Assembly (NCBI GenBank): GCA_940671915.1
Contig: CALNVZ010003426.1
Span: 28,273,677-28,337,676 of the forward strand
Direction of reading: 5' to 3'
Origin: Paracentrotus lividus
Taxonomy: Eukaryota; Echinodermata; Echinoidea; Camarodonta; Echinidae
DNA length: 64,000 bases
Shown here piece by piece: positions 11,351 to 22,638 of this stretch. The notes beneath the pieces were generated by a model that worked only from the letters and a program-made list of their open reading frames with translations, ran no database searches and had not been told where the DNA came from. Within the stretch, counting starts at the first letter, position 1, and each line of letters begins with the position of its first letter. The position numbers were made by a program, and so were the translations under genes.

Positions 11351-12308
11351 TATGTTCGGTTTTAAAACCGGTTACAGCTCGTTATTCCGAAGGTTCGTTA
11401 TTACAATCACAGGTTACAATCACCGTTGCTGTTCAATTCTTATGAGGGTTAGAAGGAAATATCAAAAACATTTGACATTTTTAGGATTTTTTTTTGCACG
11501 ACTCCCTGGAAACTTAGGAGACGATTCACATGGCTTAACTCTTAACGTGCCATATTATTTTTTTGCCAAAAAAGTAGACTTTTTAAAAAAATCTTTAAAA
11601 ATAGTATGAAATAGTCTTGCTTGGTGTAAATGTCGAGAAATCAATCCATAGACACAATACAATTAACTATGCTGTTTTGCAAAGCCTATACTGTCAGCAT
11701 TAAAGAGAAAATGAGTTATTACGATTGTATAGATAATAAGTACAATTGCACGAAAACGTGTCCGTGGCACGCTAAGGGTTAAGATACTAAAGTCGTTAAC
11801 TAGTCGTGAACTAGACTCATCACCGGTGAGATAAGTAATAAGTGATGTAAAGTTCACCTGTTTTACATGAAAACTAAATAAAATTTCAAAGTTTCAACGT
11901 TTCAGAGGTTGTGTTTGCGTTCATGTGCAGACTCTGCAAATTTGGAATGGGCTAAAATGCACGCCTGTTGCATAATAGTAGTTAAGCGAGAACAATGCTA
12001 TTTTCACACAAGTTACAAAATTAAATGGGCTTTCAAGATATGCATATTAAATTGGAAATAATACTTTACGTTAAAATTAATTTACCGACCAATCAGAGGG
12101 ACATTTTTTTGGGGTTGCCGCGCTATATTACGAAACATTTGATTGATCAAGTGATTTGCTGAAGTAAGTTTAAGCATAATTTTTTGGTGCCGACAGCTTT
12201 CATGGCTTTATAGCATAGAGTCTTATGCATCTTGTTATATCAGATTGTTAGCTATAAAAAAAAAAGCGCTTTTAGTTTCGCAATAGACCATGTATTAAAG
12301 ATGTACTT
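11351..12308. other. No recognisable feature
   Basis: AT-rich sequence between repeats. Short frames at 11352-11609 and 11663-11857 have no recognisable domain and no start context. I see nothing supportable. Confidence 0.3.
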
Positions 12309-14147
12309 CACTGAAAACCTAACCTCGTCCGTCAATGGATGGACTAGCTTTAAAGCTAGTCGGTCAAGACGGACTAGTGTTAAAGGTGGTCTGTCACGGT
12401 CCGTCGAGACGGACTAGCATACAACTGAATCTATATCTCTCAACTTGACGGACGAGCTTTAAAGCTAGTCCGTCAAGCTTGATCCTCGTCCGTCGGCTCG
12501 ACTGACGAGGTCAACAAAAGTAGGTAGGCAGACTCAGTTTACCCATTAGAATGACTGACTAGCTTTTGATATACATAGTATAAATGCACCTTCTCTATTT
12601 ATTCTGTTTCCGAGCATAATCAAGTGGATACATTTTCAAACAAAGTTTGGTTTGGCTTGACAATCTGAAAGCTTACGAGACATAACATCAATCATGACAA
12701 GTATGGAATTCACGAGTACTACATAGGTTCCACATATTGTTGTCTGTTCTTGAATTACAGGCTAATTGAATACCTTGTTACTATAGAACCCAAGAACCCG
12801 GTCTATTCTTACGGATTGCTGGTGAATGCCCTGCTTAGCAATAGCAGTGAATAGAAGGTGGATATAATTGACATTCTCAAACAAAGGTTGTTTTGGCTTG
12901 ACAATCTAAAAGCTTACGATACATAACATCAATCATGACAAGTATGCAATTCACGAGTAGGTTCAAAATAGGCCTACTCTTGTCCATCCTTTAATTACAG
13001 GCCTTTGAATAACTCGTTTCTATAGAACCCATGAACCGTCTATTCTTACAGATTGCTGGTGAATGCCCGGCTTAGCAACAGCAGAGAATAGAAGGTGGAT
13101 ACAATAGATTGAATAACATGCGCATTGCAAAAAGGACATCACTATAAGATGCATTATCTGTATGTGAATTCCATTTACTGAGCAAATTGTACAGACGCAG
13201 ACGTAGACTCTATATACCCCATAAAGCTTAAGATTTTTTATTATAATGGCGATCTCCTTCGTGTGACATGAATGTGTGAGTACTTTTGAATTCCTTATGT
13301 TTGAGTTCACAGATAGCGTTATTTTTCACATAGATATATGCTATAATCACCAACGCAACAAATTGCCAAATCAATTCATAAATATTGTGTCTATTTTGCA
13401 ACGATAGTAACAATCACATTGAATTATGAAAATTGAATTTTAATTCTAACAACAAATATAGCCCCCATTTTTTCTTTTACATTACTTCTATCTGAAAGAA
13501 AAGAAAATTAGATTACAGGCACGACTTTTGGATTTCTGAAGTGGCTCTTAAGAAGGACAAGCGAAGGTAGAAAATGCAAATTAAAGCATATTATTCCTCC
13601 CTTTTATATCATCATAATAAAACGTTTTTTTTTTTCAGATTTGAAGTCTCTGACAAGCTGGTGAAGCCATATTAACCTAGTACGTCATGCTAGTCGATCA
13701 AGACGGAAGCAAGAACATCGCAGCAGAAAAAGCGCGACGCACTAGCCTTAAAACCATGACTGACTAGCTGAAAAGCTAGTCCTGCTCAAAAGCTCGTCAG
13801 TCTGGGCATCACTACGACTAGCTTTTATGCTAGTCCGTCAAAGTAGTCGGTCACGACGAACGAGCTTTAAAATTAGTCTGTCGTGACCGACTAGCTTTAA
13901 AGCTAGTTTTTCATGACTGACTAGCTTTCTGGAAAGGTAGTCCGTCGTGACCTACTAGCATTAAAACTAGTCCGTCTTGACGGACTAACTTGACGGACTA
14001 GCTTTCAAGCTAGTCCGTAGAGACGGACGAGCTTTAAAGCTAGTCCGTAATAACCGGGTTGTGTTGAAGGAAAGCTAGTTCGTCGTGACTGGGCATCACT
14101 ACGACTAGCTTTAAAGCTAGTCGGTCTACCAGATTAGGTTTTCAGTG
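12309..14147 (-). mobile_element. CACTG-ended element, copy 1 (inverted relative to copies 2 and 3)
   Basis: The ends are CACTGAAAACCTAA and its complement TTAGGTTTTCAGTG (one extra base near the right end). TT flanks both sides. Within about 200 bp of the left end and 470 bp of the right end lie many palindromic blocks GACTAGCTTTAAAGCTAGTC joined by CCGTC or CGGTC. The middle contains two tandem stretches with ATTGCTGGTGAATGCCCGGCTTAGC (near 12817 and 13050). CACTA/EnSpm transposons combine CACTA or CACTG ends, 2-3 bp duplications and subterminal repeats, so I assign it there by inference. No transposase is encoded. Confidence 0.8.
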
Positions 14148-14726
14148 TTGGTTGATATACTCAATAAAAGCTGAAAACACTTTTTTTTCTTATCATCTTT
14201 CTTACTATTATAAGTATGTTCATTCTCCTCTCCTCAAATGAGGCCTTTGGCTTTTATTTTGTTTTGATCTGATAAATGCATACACTTAAGAATATATCAA
14301 AATTTTATGCCATATGTCGCTTTTAAACATGTACAATTGTAATATATTTCATGTTTATTAATAAAGACCATTTTTTAATTGAATGGATTTGAACAGTTCA
14401 ATGCAAAAATACCACAATTATGCGTATTGTGCTTCATTGATAAGATATTCTTTTTCTTTTTTTTTTTCTCCATTCATCTGGAGCATGCTGAGGCACTTTT
14501 GATGATATAAATGAAGAATTTTTACGATATCCATTTTTTTCTGGATTAGAATCTTTTCAGATCCCAAAGGTTATTGGGCTACCTGTAAACAGTCATTGGA
14601 TGTAAAAAAAAAAAAAAACACAAAACACAAAACACAAAAAACACAAAAAACAACATTAATCAAACAATCAATTTGAAATTTTGGCACCTATATCCCTTTT
14701 GATATAGAATTGCCCTGAAGCAAATA
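14148..14726. other. No recognisable feature, simple-sequence runs
   Basis: AT-rich, with a poly-A/CA-rich run near 14606-14652. Nothing gene-like. Confidence 0.3.
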
Positions 14727-15191
14727 ACACACCTAATTGTGTCTAGCTCATAATGGAGTGAAACGCGGATTGAAATTAATTGTTGGAGTCCATAAAAACT
14801 CTATTTCTGTAATCCAACAAAAAGTTCTTTGTTCCACGAGATGCACAACATGAATAAGTGAGGGAGTTCCGAGGATAACCCACTTCTTAAACCAAACAAA
14901 AAGGGGTTTCCCATATCCCTGGCTAAATCAGCGTTAATTGTAAATGACACAATTCATTGTTATTTTGTTTGAATTCTTATTTGAGAAGCTTTGTTTCGTC
15001 AAAAAAAAAAAATTGTTGTTTAAAAAAGATGTGTTTGGTTACGTGTACATCGTGTCGGTGAGCACAATCATATCATGAATATACTGCATGTTATTTGCAC
15101 ACATTTATAATTGTATTACATACATGTGATGTAAACATTCGTAAAGGTCATCAGAGGGGTATGAATTTAAAAATTAATTTCAATTAGGCTT

Positions 15192-15223
<32 letters not shown>

Positions 15224-15290
15224 AAATAGCAATGGGAGTTTACATTAAAAAAAAATGAAATATTGATTTTGTTTTTGTATTGTTTTATTG
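14727..15290. repeat. Dispersed repeat, copy 2 (partner at 6058-6620)
   Basis: This aligns with 6058-6620 through GTGTCTAG, AGTTCTTTGTTCCACGA and GATGCACAACATGAATA, and ends with TTAGGCTTTATT followed by an A run at 15189. The copies differ at roughly one site in six and by small gaps, so both are old. Confidence 0.65.
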
Positions 15291-16161
15291 GTTTAAATAC
15301 AGTATTAAAAACCTGCCGCAAGGCTTTTTTCAGGAAGTTCGTACATAAGAATGCATATAATACATAAAATAACTAATTACAACATTCCATTTTTTACAAA
15401 TACGACACATAGTAACATGGAAAAAGAAAATCAAGAGAAGACCCCTCAGTTGTCGAACATATTATTGAGGGATTGGGTATATTAGAAACATGTATGGAAA
15501 ATATTTTCAACAATTTTTTATAAAGACCGATGGTTTGGTTTTTGTAATATATACATGTATATAAATAAATAAATAAAAACTGTTTGAATGAAAAACCGTG
15601 GAGAAAAAATGAAGAGGTCATTTCCAAAAGGTACTGCATCCATTTTGTTAATTCGGAGAAAAACACGTTTTTTATATTTCATTGATAGGAGTGTCTGTTT
15701 CAAATTAAACTTTTACAGATTGTTCTACTCTATGATCCTACAGGGAAACCAGTCTAACAAAAATCTAGGTCTACAAATTTGTCTGTAAATGAACTTTTTA
15801 ATGTTTTGTTCTGATGGATGTAGTAACTTTTGGAAACGATATGTATTAGAGTATGTAAATTGCCATGTATCTCGGCAATTTTTTATTCAAAAAGGAACAT
15901 TTTGTACTATTTCATATAGCTTAAAATAGATGCCATGTTTTAAAACAATCAAACGTTGCATTGAGTACATAGGCTTTCAAATTTTCATTGATGCTCTGGC
16001 GAACCCAGCAAACTAAGAAATATTTACATGCATTAAAAACAAAATACATGGGACGACATAAAAGTGGATGTAGTACATTTTGGAAAGGAAATGCTTTTTG
16101 AAAGTTTTTTTTTTTCACCCTTCTCATTGAAAATTCATGCTTCTGTTTTTAACAGTCTGTA
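15291..16161. other. No recognisable feature
   Basis: AT-rich spacer between the two opposed CACTG elements. Frames of 60-90 residues overlap on both strands and show no domain. Confidence 0.3.
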
Positions 16162-18238
16162 CACTGAAAACCTAAATGGGTAGACCGACTAGCTTTAAAG
16201 CTAGTCGTAGTGATGCCCAGACTGACTAGCTTTAAAGCTAGTCAGTCACGACGGACTAGTTTTCCTTCAACACAATCCGCTTATTACGGACTAGCTTTAA
16301 AGCTCGTCCGTCTCTACGGACTAGCTTGAAATCTAGTCCGTCAAGTTAGTCGGTCACGACGGACTAGTTTTAATGCTAGTCGGTCACGACGGACTAGCTT
16401 TAAAGCTAGTCTGTTTTGACCGACTAGTTTGATGGACTAGCATAAAAGCTAGTCGTAGTGATGCCCAGACTGACGAGCTTTGATGCAGGACTAGCTTTAC
16501 AGCTAGTCCGTCAAGGTGTCAAAACTAGTCAGTCGCGATGTTCTTACTTCTGTCTTGACCGACTAGCATTACGAAATAGCTTAATATGGCTTCATCAGCT
16601 TGTCAGAGACGTCAAATCTGAAATATGAGAAAACATTTTAAAGATACGATTAATTTTTTTTCACAAAAATTCAAGAATTCAAGCCAAAATCATTTTATTA
16701 TGATGATATCAGAATACAGTAATTAATACAGGAGGCACAATATTAGTTAACATTATGGCAATTATCAAATAATGTGATGTTGAGATTTAATTTGGAAAAT
16801 CAATTGTGAAATAATTACACTGAAGCCCGGCCAAACAAACAAGTTAGATGCAATCCATAATGCTAATAATATGCATTTTGAATTTATACTTTATATGCTT
16901 GCTTCCAGTGCGGCGATTTGATGTCACGACTGGGGGGGGGGGGCTTAAAATAGCATTTAGCATTATATTCAACATACATTTTGCCTCTTTATTAGCTTCA
17001 CTAGCTTATCACTTTAAAAATCAAGGGGGAACGATCCCAGAAAAAAAAAATCGAGGGTGAAACGGTCCCCACTGTCCCCCGGGCTTCCCCGCCGATGGCT
17101 TGCATCATCATTGTCTTGTTTGTTGAAGGCCTACCTATTTTTGCATTTTCTACGCATATCTTTCTTGAGAGCTACCTCAGACTGAATCCCGCAATCGCGC
17201 CTCTAATCCAATATTCTGTTCTTTCAGATAGTAATCTAAACGAAATAGTGGCACATATAATTCTTAGAATAAGAATTGAATTCGATATTTAATGTTGCTA
17301 TTATCGTTGTCAGTAACACACACGCAATTTATAAATTAATATGGCAAGACAGAATTTGTTTCGCGTTGGTGATTATAGTATTAATCCATGTGAAAAAATA
17401 ACGATATCTATGAACTGAAAAATAAGGAATTCAAAAAGAGTACTCACACTTATCACATGAAGGAGATCGCCATTATCATCAAAATCTTCAGTTTTACGGG
17501 GTATATCGGATCTGCTTCCTTACAGTTTGCTCATTAAATAGATTTCACATACAGATAATACAAATAATAGATGATGTCCTTTTCGCAATGCGCATGTTAT
17601 TCACTCGATGCTATTCACCTTGTATTCACTGCTGTTGCTTAGCCGGGCATTCACCAGTAATCTATAAGAATAGACCAAATTCTTGGGTTTTATATAGTAA
17701 CGAGGTATTCAATTAGCCTGTAATTAAAGAATGGAAAACAACAGTTTAAACCTACTCGTGAATTGCATTCTTGTCGTCATTGATGTTATGTATCGTAAGC
17801 CTTAAGATTGTCAGGTCAAAACAACCTTTGTTTGAGAATAATGTATTCACTTGATTATGTTCGGAAACATGCCGCTCTAAATTTACAATGGAGATAATAA
17901 TTGACATTGCATCTGTGTGTATTTCAAAAGCTAGTCAGTTATTTCAATTGTAAGCGACATTGCAGCTATGTGTATCAAATCCTAGTCGGTCATTCTGATG
18001 GGTAAACTGAGGCTACCATTCCAATTTTATTGAGCTCGTCCGTCGCATCGACGGACTAACATCAAGTGTGACGGACTAGCTTTAAAGCTCGTCCGTCAAG
18101 TTGAGAGATTTGGATTCAGTTGTAAGCTAGTCCGTCTCGACGGACTAACATGACACACTAGCTTTTAAACTAGTCCGTCTTGACTGACTAGCTTTAAAGC
18201 TAGTCCGTCCACTGACGGACGAGGTTAGGTTTTCAGTG
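16162..18238 (+). mobile_element. CACTG-ended element, copy 2
   Basis: Starts CACTGAAAACCTAA at 16162, ends TTAGGTTTTCAGTG at 18238, with TA on both sides (16160-16161 and 18239-18240). The left subterminal array (16180-16570) and right array (18030-18225) consist of GACTAGCTTTAAAGCTAGTC blocks. A poly-G run is at 16932. It aligns with copy 3 throughout and supplies the uninterrupted site for the element nested in copy 3 at 53581 (here CTTTCAGATAGTAATC near 17222). A 2,077-bp element with no transposase frame. Confidence 0.85.
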
Positions 18239-18240
18239 TA

Positions 18241-18640
18241 GAGGGGCTAAACATGAGTAGATTAAAGTAGATAAAGTAGATAAAACCATACATGCCAAGT
18301 CTCACGCATCTTGCGTGAGAATCACGGATACCTGGTCCGTCTCACGATCTCACGCAGTACACCCCATTTCTCACGCAAAATGAGAAAAAGGAGCATTATT
18401 ATAAATTTTTTCACCAGTTTGGGGTCTCAAAATCCGAAAATCGGCAGTTTCGTCGCGCATCAATCCCTGCGAGTGCGATGTTTCCATGCAGGCGATCGTT
18501 ATATGCAAGATAGCTTACTACGTGAAACATGTGTATCGTGCGCGCGCCTTCTTTGTGTACAAATTACTACTACGCGCGCGCTTATGTGGCAACGCGCGCC
18601 GCCTGCGCACTGCTTTCAAACACGATGTGAATGAACTTGG
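18241..18640. other. Unique stretch with CTCACGCA repeats
   Basis: CTCACGCATCTTGCGTGAG (18302-18320) is a short perfect hairpin, and TCTCACG recurs near 18340-18372. The next 250 bp are richer in CG dinucleotides (CGCGCG runs near 18540-18600) than the neighbourhood. Frames of 107 and 63 residues have no known domain. Possibly the remnant of another inverted-repeat element. Confidence 0.3.
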
Positions 18641-18649
18641 CATGTCTGT

Positions 18650-18811
18650 AAAACATTTCCCGATATTTCGGGCATAGCCCTTTGTAAAGGATTAAAAGAT
18701 TTATTAAGCGTCAACTTCATAATGTTTGCTTTTTGTGATTATGAAGTTGATGCTTAATAAATCTGTCATTCCTTGACAAAGGGCTATGCCCGAAATATCG
18801 GAAAATGTTTT
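18650..18811. mobile_element. Hairpin MITE of about 162 bp
   Basis: Two 74-bp arms (18650-18723 and 18738-18811) are near-perfect complements around a 14-base loop. The arms contain CGATATTTCGGGCATAGCCC and a second block TTATTAAGCGTCAACTTCAT. The palindromic design without a frame is that of a miniature inverted-repeat element. The target duplication is not clear. Confidence 0.75.
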
Positions 18812-18903
18812 ATCTCAACGGTTTTTCATTCAAACTGTATTTCTTTTTAGTTTTATGAAAAATGAGCAAAGAAAAATGGGGAGTGGGACGACGGATGAGA
18901 GAA

Positions 18904-18974
18904 GGTACCATCGGATTCGAACCTGAGACCTCCTGGTTACTAGTCAGGCGCTCTACCATCTGAGCTGTAGTAAG
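18904..18974 (-). mobile_element. tRNA-Thr(AGT)-derived SINE head, unit 1
   Basis: Read on the minus strand this folds like a tRNA. The D arm is GCTC-AGATGGTA-GAGC, the anticodon arm CCTGA-CTAGTAA-CCAGG has anticodon AGT, and the T arm carries GGTTCGAATCC. The A-C mismatch in the anticodon stem, the mismatches in the acceptor stem and the copies in tandem argue for a SINE promoter region and not a working tRNA gene. The body follows to about 18840 on one side, and the next unit follows on the other. Confidence 0.75.
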
Positions 18975-19187
18975 CCCCGTATGGGTTGTTCCTAATACCC
19001 GTTAACTCTTCAATGCTCGAGTGTCAGAAGCTATTAGAAACCTGCATAAACCCGAAGGATAGAAATCAACTTGGAGTAAATGCGAGGGATCACGGTGAAG
19101 TGATGCAGCTTTTTTAATATAATTTTTTGGATAAATTTGGAAACTGACCAGAAATATATAATATTAAAAAATGAGCAAAGAAAATGG

Positions 19188-19258
19188 GGTACCATCGGAT
19201 TCGAACCTGAGACCTCCTGGTTACTAGTCAGGCGCTCTACCATCTGAGCTGTAGTAAG
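19188..19258 (-). mobile_element. tRNA-Thr(AGT)-derived SINE head, unit 2
   Basis: Same tRNA-like fold as the unit at 18904, about 284 bp away, in a tandem arrangement. The spacer between the heads (GTTAACTCTTCAATGCT, GGATCACGGTGAAGTGATGC, AAACTGACCAGAAATAT) repeats in each unit. The left edge of the later 2.8-kb duplication falls inside this unit near 19199. Confidence 0.75.
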
Positions 19259-19470
19259 CCCCGGATGGGGTTGTCCCTAATACCCGTTAACTCTTCAATG
19301 CTTGAGTGGTCAGAAGCTATAGAAACCTGGCATAAACCGAAGGATAGAAATCAATTTGGAGTAAATCGCAGGGATCACGGTGAAGTGATGCAGCTTTTTA
19401 TATTAATTTTTGGATAAATTTGGAAACTGACCAGAAAATATAATATGAAAAAGATGAGCAAAGAAAATGG

Positions 19471-19543
19471 GGTACCATCGGGATTCGAACCTGAGACCTA
19501 CCTGGTTACTAGTCAGGCGCTCTACCATCTGAGCTGTAGTAAG
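19471..19543 (-). mobile_element. tRNA-Thr(AGT)-derived SINE head, unit 3
   Basis: Third tandem head, with one extra base in the anticodon region (CCTACCTGG). It is followed at 19552-19598 by a partial head in the opposite orientation (GTCTCAGGTTCGAATCC), giving a small head-to-head palindrome. Confidence 0.75.
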
Positions 19544-19619
19544 CCCCGGATGGGGTAGTCTCAGGTTCGAGGTCTCAGGTTCGAATCCTGATGGTACTTT
19601 CAGAATTCATTTCTTTATA

Positions 19620-20200
19620 TAGTATGTGTGTGAGTGTGTGTGTGTGTGTGTGTGTAATGATAATAGTTACATTTATATAACGCTTAATACATATATCCAC
19701 CTTGGTGTTTCTAAGCGCTTATAGTGTTAACTAATTATTACCCGGCTTAGCTATGATACCCCGAAAGGTGCTCACAGCATTCAAGGAATTGCTTCCTACC
19801 AGCATGACCAGTACCACACTTGGGTAGAGTAAGGCAAATTTGCAGATTGACATCTTGCCGAAGGATGCTAGAGGAATTGACGGGATTCGAACAATGTACC
19901 TTGTGATCGTCAGTCCGCTGACTTATCCACTCGACCATACAACTTTTATGTATGTATGTGTCTGTGTTTGTTTGTTTGTTTGTTTGTTTGTGTGTGTGTG
20001 TGTGTGTGTGTCTGTGCGTGTGTGTCACTGGCGTAGAGCGGGATGCACTTTCCTTTGTTACTGGGGGATGATGAATAGATCATCCCCTCTAACAAAAGAA
20101 ATTCATGCATGTCTACGCCCGTGGTGTTTGTGTATGTGTGTGTGTGTGTGTATGTGTGTGTGTATGTGTGTGTGTGTGTGTTTGTTTTTTGATGTGGTGG
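19620..20200. repeat. GT microsatellites flanking the second SINE
   Basis: (GT)n runs are at 19623-19656, TTTG/GT runs at 19960-20022 and GT/ATGTGT runs at 20125-20190. They translate as Val-Cys or His-Thr repeats, which are not genes. The equivalent runs in copy B are at 22537-22566, 23453-23500 and 23608-23650. Confidence 0.9.
19873..19943 (-). mobile_element. Second tRNA-derived SINE head, copy A
   Basis: On the minus strand, ATGGTCGAGTGGATAAGTC (box A-like) and TTCGAATCCCGTCAATTCC (box B-like) are separated as in a tRNA. The G-G-T-C-GAGTGG form resembles serine- or leucine-type tRNAs. The anticodon stem is poorly paired, so it is a tRNA-derived promoter. The body runs down to about 19640, where GCGCTTAATACATA...CACCTTGGTGTTTCTAAGCGC forms the tail domain. 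Confidence 0.65.
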
Positions 20201-20249
20201 TGTGGTTAGTGGGGATAGTTGATGTGTTGTGTGCGAGAGGATTATTGTT

Positions 20250-20940
20250 ATTAGGGAAAAAATAATAAAAAGGTGGCATGAATGTGTAACTGCTGAAAAG
20301 GAAGAACAACTACATGTATATTTGGCTCAACATGTGATTCCTGAGGTCACAATCATGACTTCAGTGTCTTTGGTAAACAACAAAAATGTGCAGCTACCAA
20401 TATTTCTAGTAACATAGTTCTGCACGTTTCGGTAAGTGCAAATTCACAAAAATATGTTGTAAAAGGGGTCGAGGAGTGGGACCTTGAACTTCATATACAA
20501 TGGCAGTTTTTGTGGCTAGCTCATTATGGCATGGATTTTATAGCCCCTTTAGAGGAGTTCATGACAAAACATTTACCTCACTTGCAAAATGTTAACCATA
20601 ATATGGTTGAAACATATATTATAAAGAGTCCTTTGTTCAACCATATTCAATACTAACCAAGTTCTCACGCAAAGCAAGCAAATATGTTAATCCGTCCATG
20701 AACATTATGAACCTGAAGCACCTTTGCAGTGCTAGTATTATTTCCTGCTTGCTTTGTAAATAAAGTATTCATAGATTTTAAACGAAAAAAGAAAAATAGA
20801 TAAATTGCTGATCAGTGTTCACTTGAATAAATCAACAAACATTCAAACCATGCACAGGCTAACGATCAATCTAACACTACATAGATTTTTTTTTTAATTT
20901 ACTTCCTAAGGAAAATTATTATGTTCGGTTTTAAAACTAG
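20250..20940 (+). repeat. Dispersed repeat R, copy in duplication A
   Basis: It runs from AATAATAAAAAGGTGGCATG to TTATGTTCGGTTTTAAAAC and reads GAATAAATCAACAAAC without the insertion seen at 10654-11262. Three copies are present in the window (also 10061 and 23720). No coding frame is conserved among them. Confidence 0.7.
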
Positions 20941-21577
20941 GTATTGTTTACCTCTTTCTTTAGGACAGTAGATTAGAAAGGGGTATGTGCAGCCTTATGC
21001 AAGAGCAAAACGGGGAGGACTCTATGACAAATTATTACAAAGTCACGCTGCCAGTCATATATAGGCCCATTTTTCAGTGCAAAGTCTAAGCTGGACATTT
21101 TATCAGAAATAGTAACCCACGAGCTCGAAATGTGAGCTTATTATTGTTTTTTATATACAGGATATGTATCTTACTTAATAGTTTGACTAGATACTATTTT
21201 TTTTCTTCAACAATTAATAATTCTACAGATGTGTTTCTTTGTGGGGTTGGACTGGGGCTGGATTAATTGCGAAATTAAAGCTTTTTAATCATTGCATCCT
21301 TTTCTGAACGCATTTTTCTGATATCAGACGCCACTTTAAATTTAACATAATATAATTCATTTATCATTTATTTCTCTGTCCGATTTTTTAACAGGCTGCA
21401 CGACCTAATCAGTTGTCACGAGTCCCTATTATTCCTAGCTTGCAGAGGTCTAAAAGTTGTATTGTCCTGCTGATTTCTTCTTTTGCATTTCTAAACTCTG
21501 TTGGCCTCTATAGTTATTTTTAAGGACTTTCAAGCAGGCTATTTGTTACAATGAATTAGTTTGCCCTGTCCTGACAT

Positions 21578-21622
<45 letters not shown>

Positions 21623-22007
21623 TTTATTTATATAGCGCTTCATATTGGTGTTTATAAGAGCTCTGTTGTTCGGGTTAGCTTAGAAATAATAACATGTAGA
21701 TATCTAAACATATTTTTTATCATATTTATACATTATGAATGTAACTAAACTCAAAATAATGTATACTCCTGGTGTGCGCCTCCAGAATCATTCAGTGTGT
21801 TACACATTACAGTTTAAAAAGGCGAGTTTTGAGAAGGATTTTGAATGAATCAACAGACGGGGCGTTTTAAATATGGGGCGGGAGTAATTCCATAGAGTAG
21901 GGGCAATACATGGAAATACACGGTCGCCATATCGAGTTTTGGGTCTTGGGCCAGTGTTCTCGAAGGGTGACTAAAGTTAAGAGCCTAATAACTTTAGTAC
22001 TTAACCA
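20941..22007. other. Non-coding remainder of duplication copy A
   Basis: It contains the uninterrupted site GACTAGATACTATT near 21187, the (ATA)n run at 21580-21620 and a SINE-like tail TTTATATAGCGCTTCATATTGGTG at 21625-21650. No gene-like frame. Confidence 0.6.
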
Positions 22008-22066
22008 TTCGAACCTGAGACCTCCTGGTTACTAGTCAGGCGCTCTACCATCTGAGCTGTAGTAAG
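22000..22066 (-). mobile_element. tRNA-Thr-derived SINE head, truncated at duplication junction
   Basis: The acceptor-side sequence GGTACCATCGG of the other units is missing. The head starts at ATTCGAACCTGAG directly after unrelated sequence, which marks the tandem duplication breakpoint. Confidence 0.75.
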
Positions 22067-22280
22067 CCCCGGATGGGGTTGTCCCTAATACCCGTTAACT
22101 CTTCAATGCTTGAGTGGTCAGAAGCTATAGAAACCTGGCATAAACCCGAAGGATAGAAATCAACTTGGAGTAAATGCGAGGGATCACGGTGAAGTGATGC
22201 AGCTTTTTTATTATAATTTTTGGCTAAATTTGGAAACTGACCAGAAATATATAATATGAAAAAATGAGCAAAGAAAATGG

Positions 22281-22352
22281 GGTACCATCGGGATTCCAAC
22301 CTGAGACCTCCTGGTTACTAGTCAGGCGCTCTACCATCTGAGCTGTAGTAAG
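22281..22352 (-). mobile_element. tRNA-Thr-derived SINE head, copy B unit
   Basis: Same head as unit 3, but box B carries ATTCCAAC in place of ATTCGAAC. It is followed at 22365-22475 by an inverted partial unit that reaches further into the SINE body (GATGGTACCCCATTTTC to AAATTTATC) than the equivalent in copy A. Confidence 0.75.
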
Positions 22353-22533
22353 CCCCGGATGGGGTAGTCTCAGGTTCGAGGTCTCAGGTTCGAATCCCGA
22401 TGGTACCCCATTTTCTTTGTTCATTTTTTCATATTATATATTTCTGGTCAGTTTCCAAATTTATCAAAAAAAAAAAAAAAAACTTTTTAGTTTTGTAACA
22501 TAAAATCAACGCAGAATTCATTTCTTTATATAT

Positions 22534-22568
<35 letters not shown>

Positions 22569-22638
22569 CAATAATAGTTACATTTATATAGCGCTTAATA
22601 CATACATCCACCTTGGTGTTTCTAAGCGCTTATAGTAT

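Larger units (their letters stand above)
19199..22007. repeat. Tandem duplication, copy A (about 2.81 kb)
   Basis: This segment aligns in order with 22008-26625: SINE heads, GT microsatellites, second SINE, dispersed repeat R, then GTTCGGTTTTAAAAC through to TAATAACTTTAGTACTTAACCATTC. After subtracting the recognised insertions (about 580 and 1,127 bp) and an extra 98-bp SINE fragment in copy B, the two lengths agree closely. The junction near 22007 joins ACCATTC to GAACCTGAGACC of the SINE; ATTC is shared by both parents. Confidence 0.8.

Noticed and set aside
19840-20265. Cys/Val-rich frame of 141 residues
   Set aside because: Translation of GT microsatellite and SINE; the duplicate at 23336 has the same artefact.
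18904-22352. Functional tRNA-Thr genes
   Set aside because: Mismatches in the anticodon and acceptor stems, missing 5' part in one copy, and identical flanks show SINE units.
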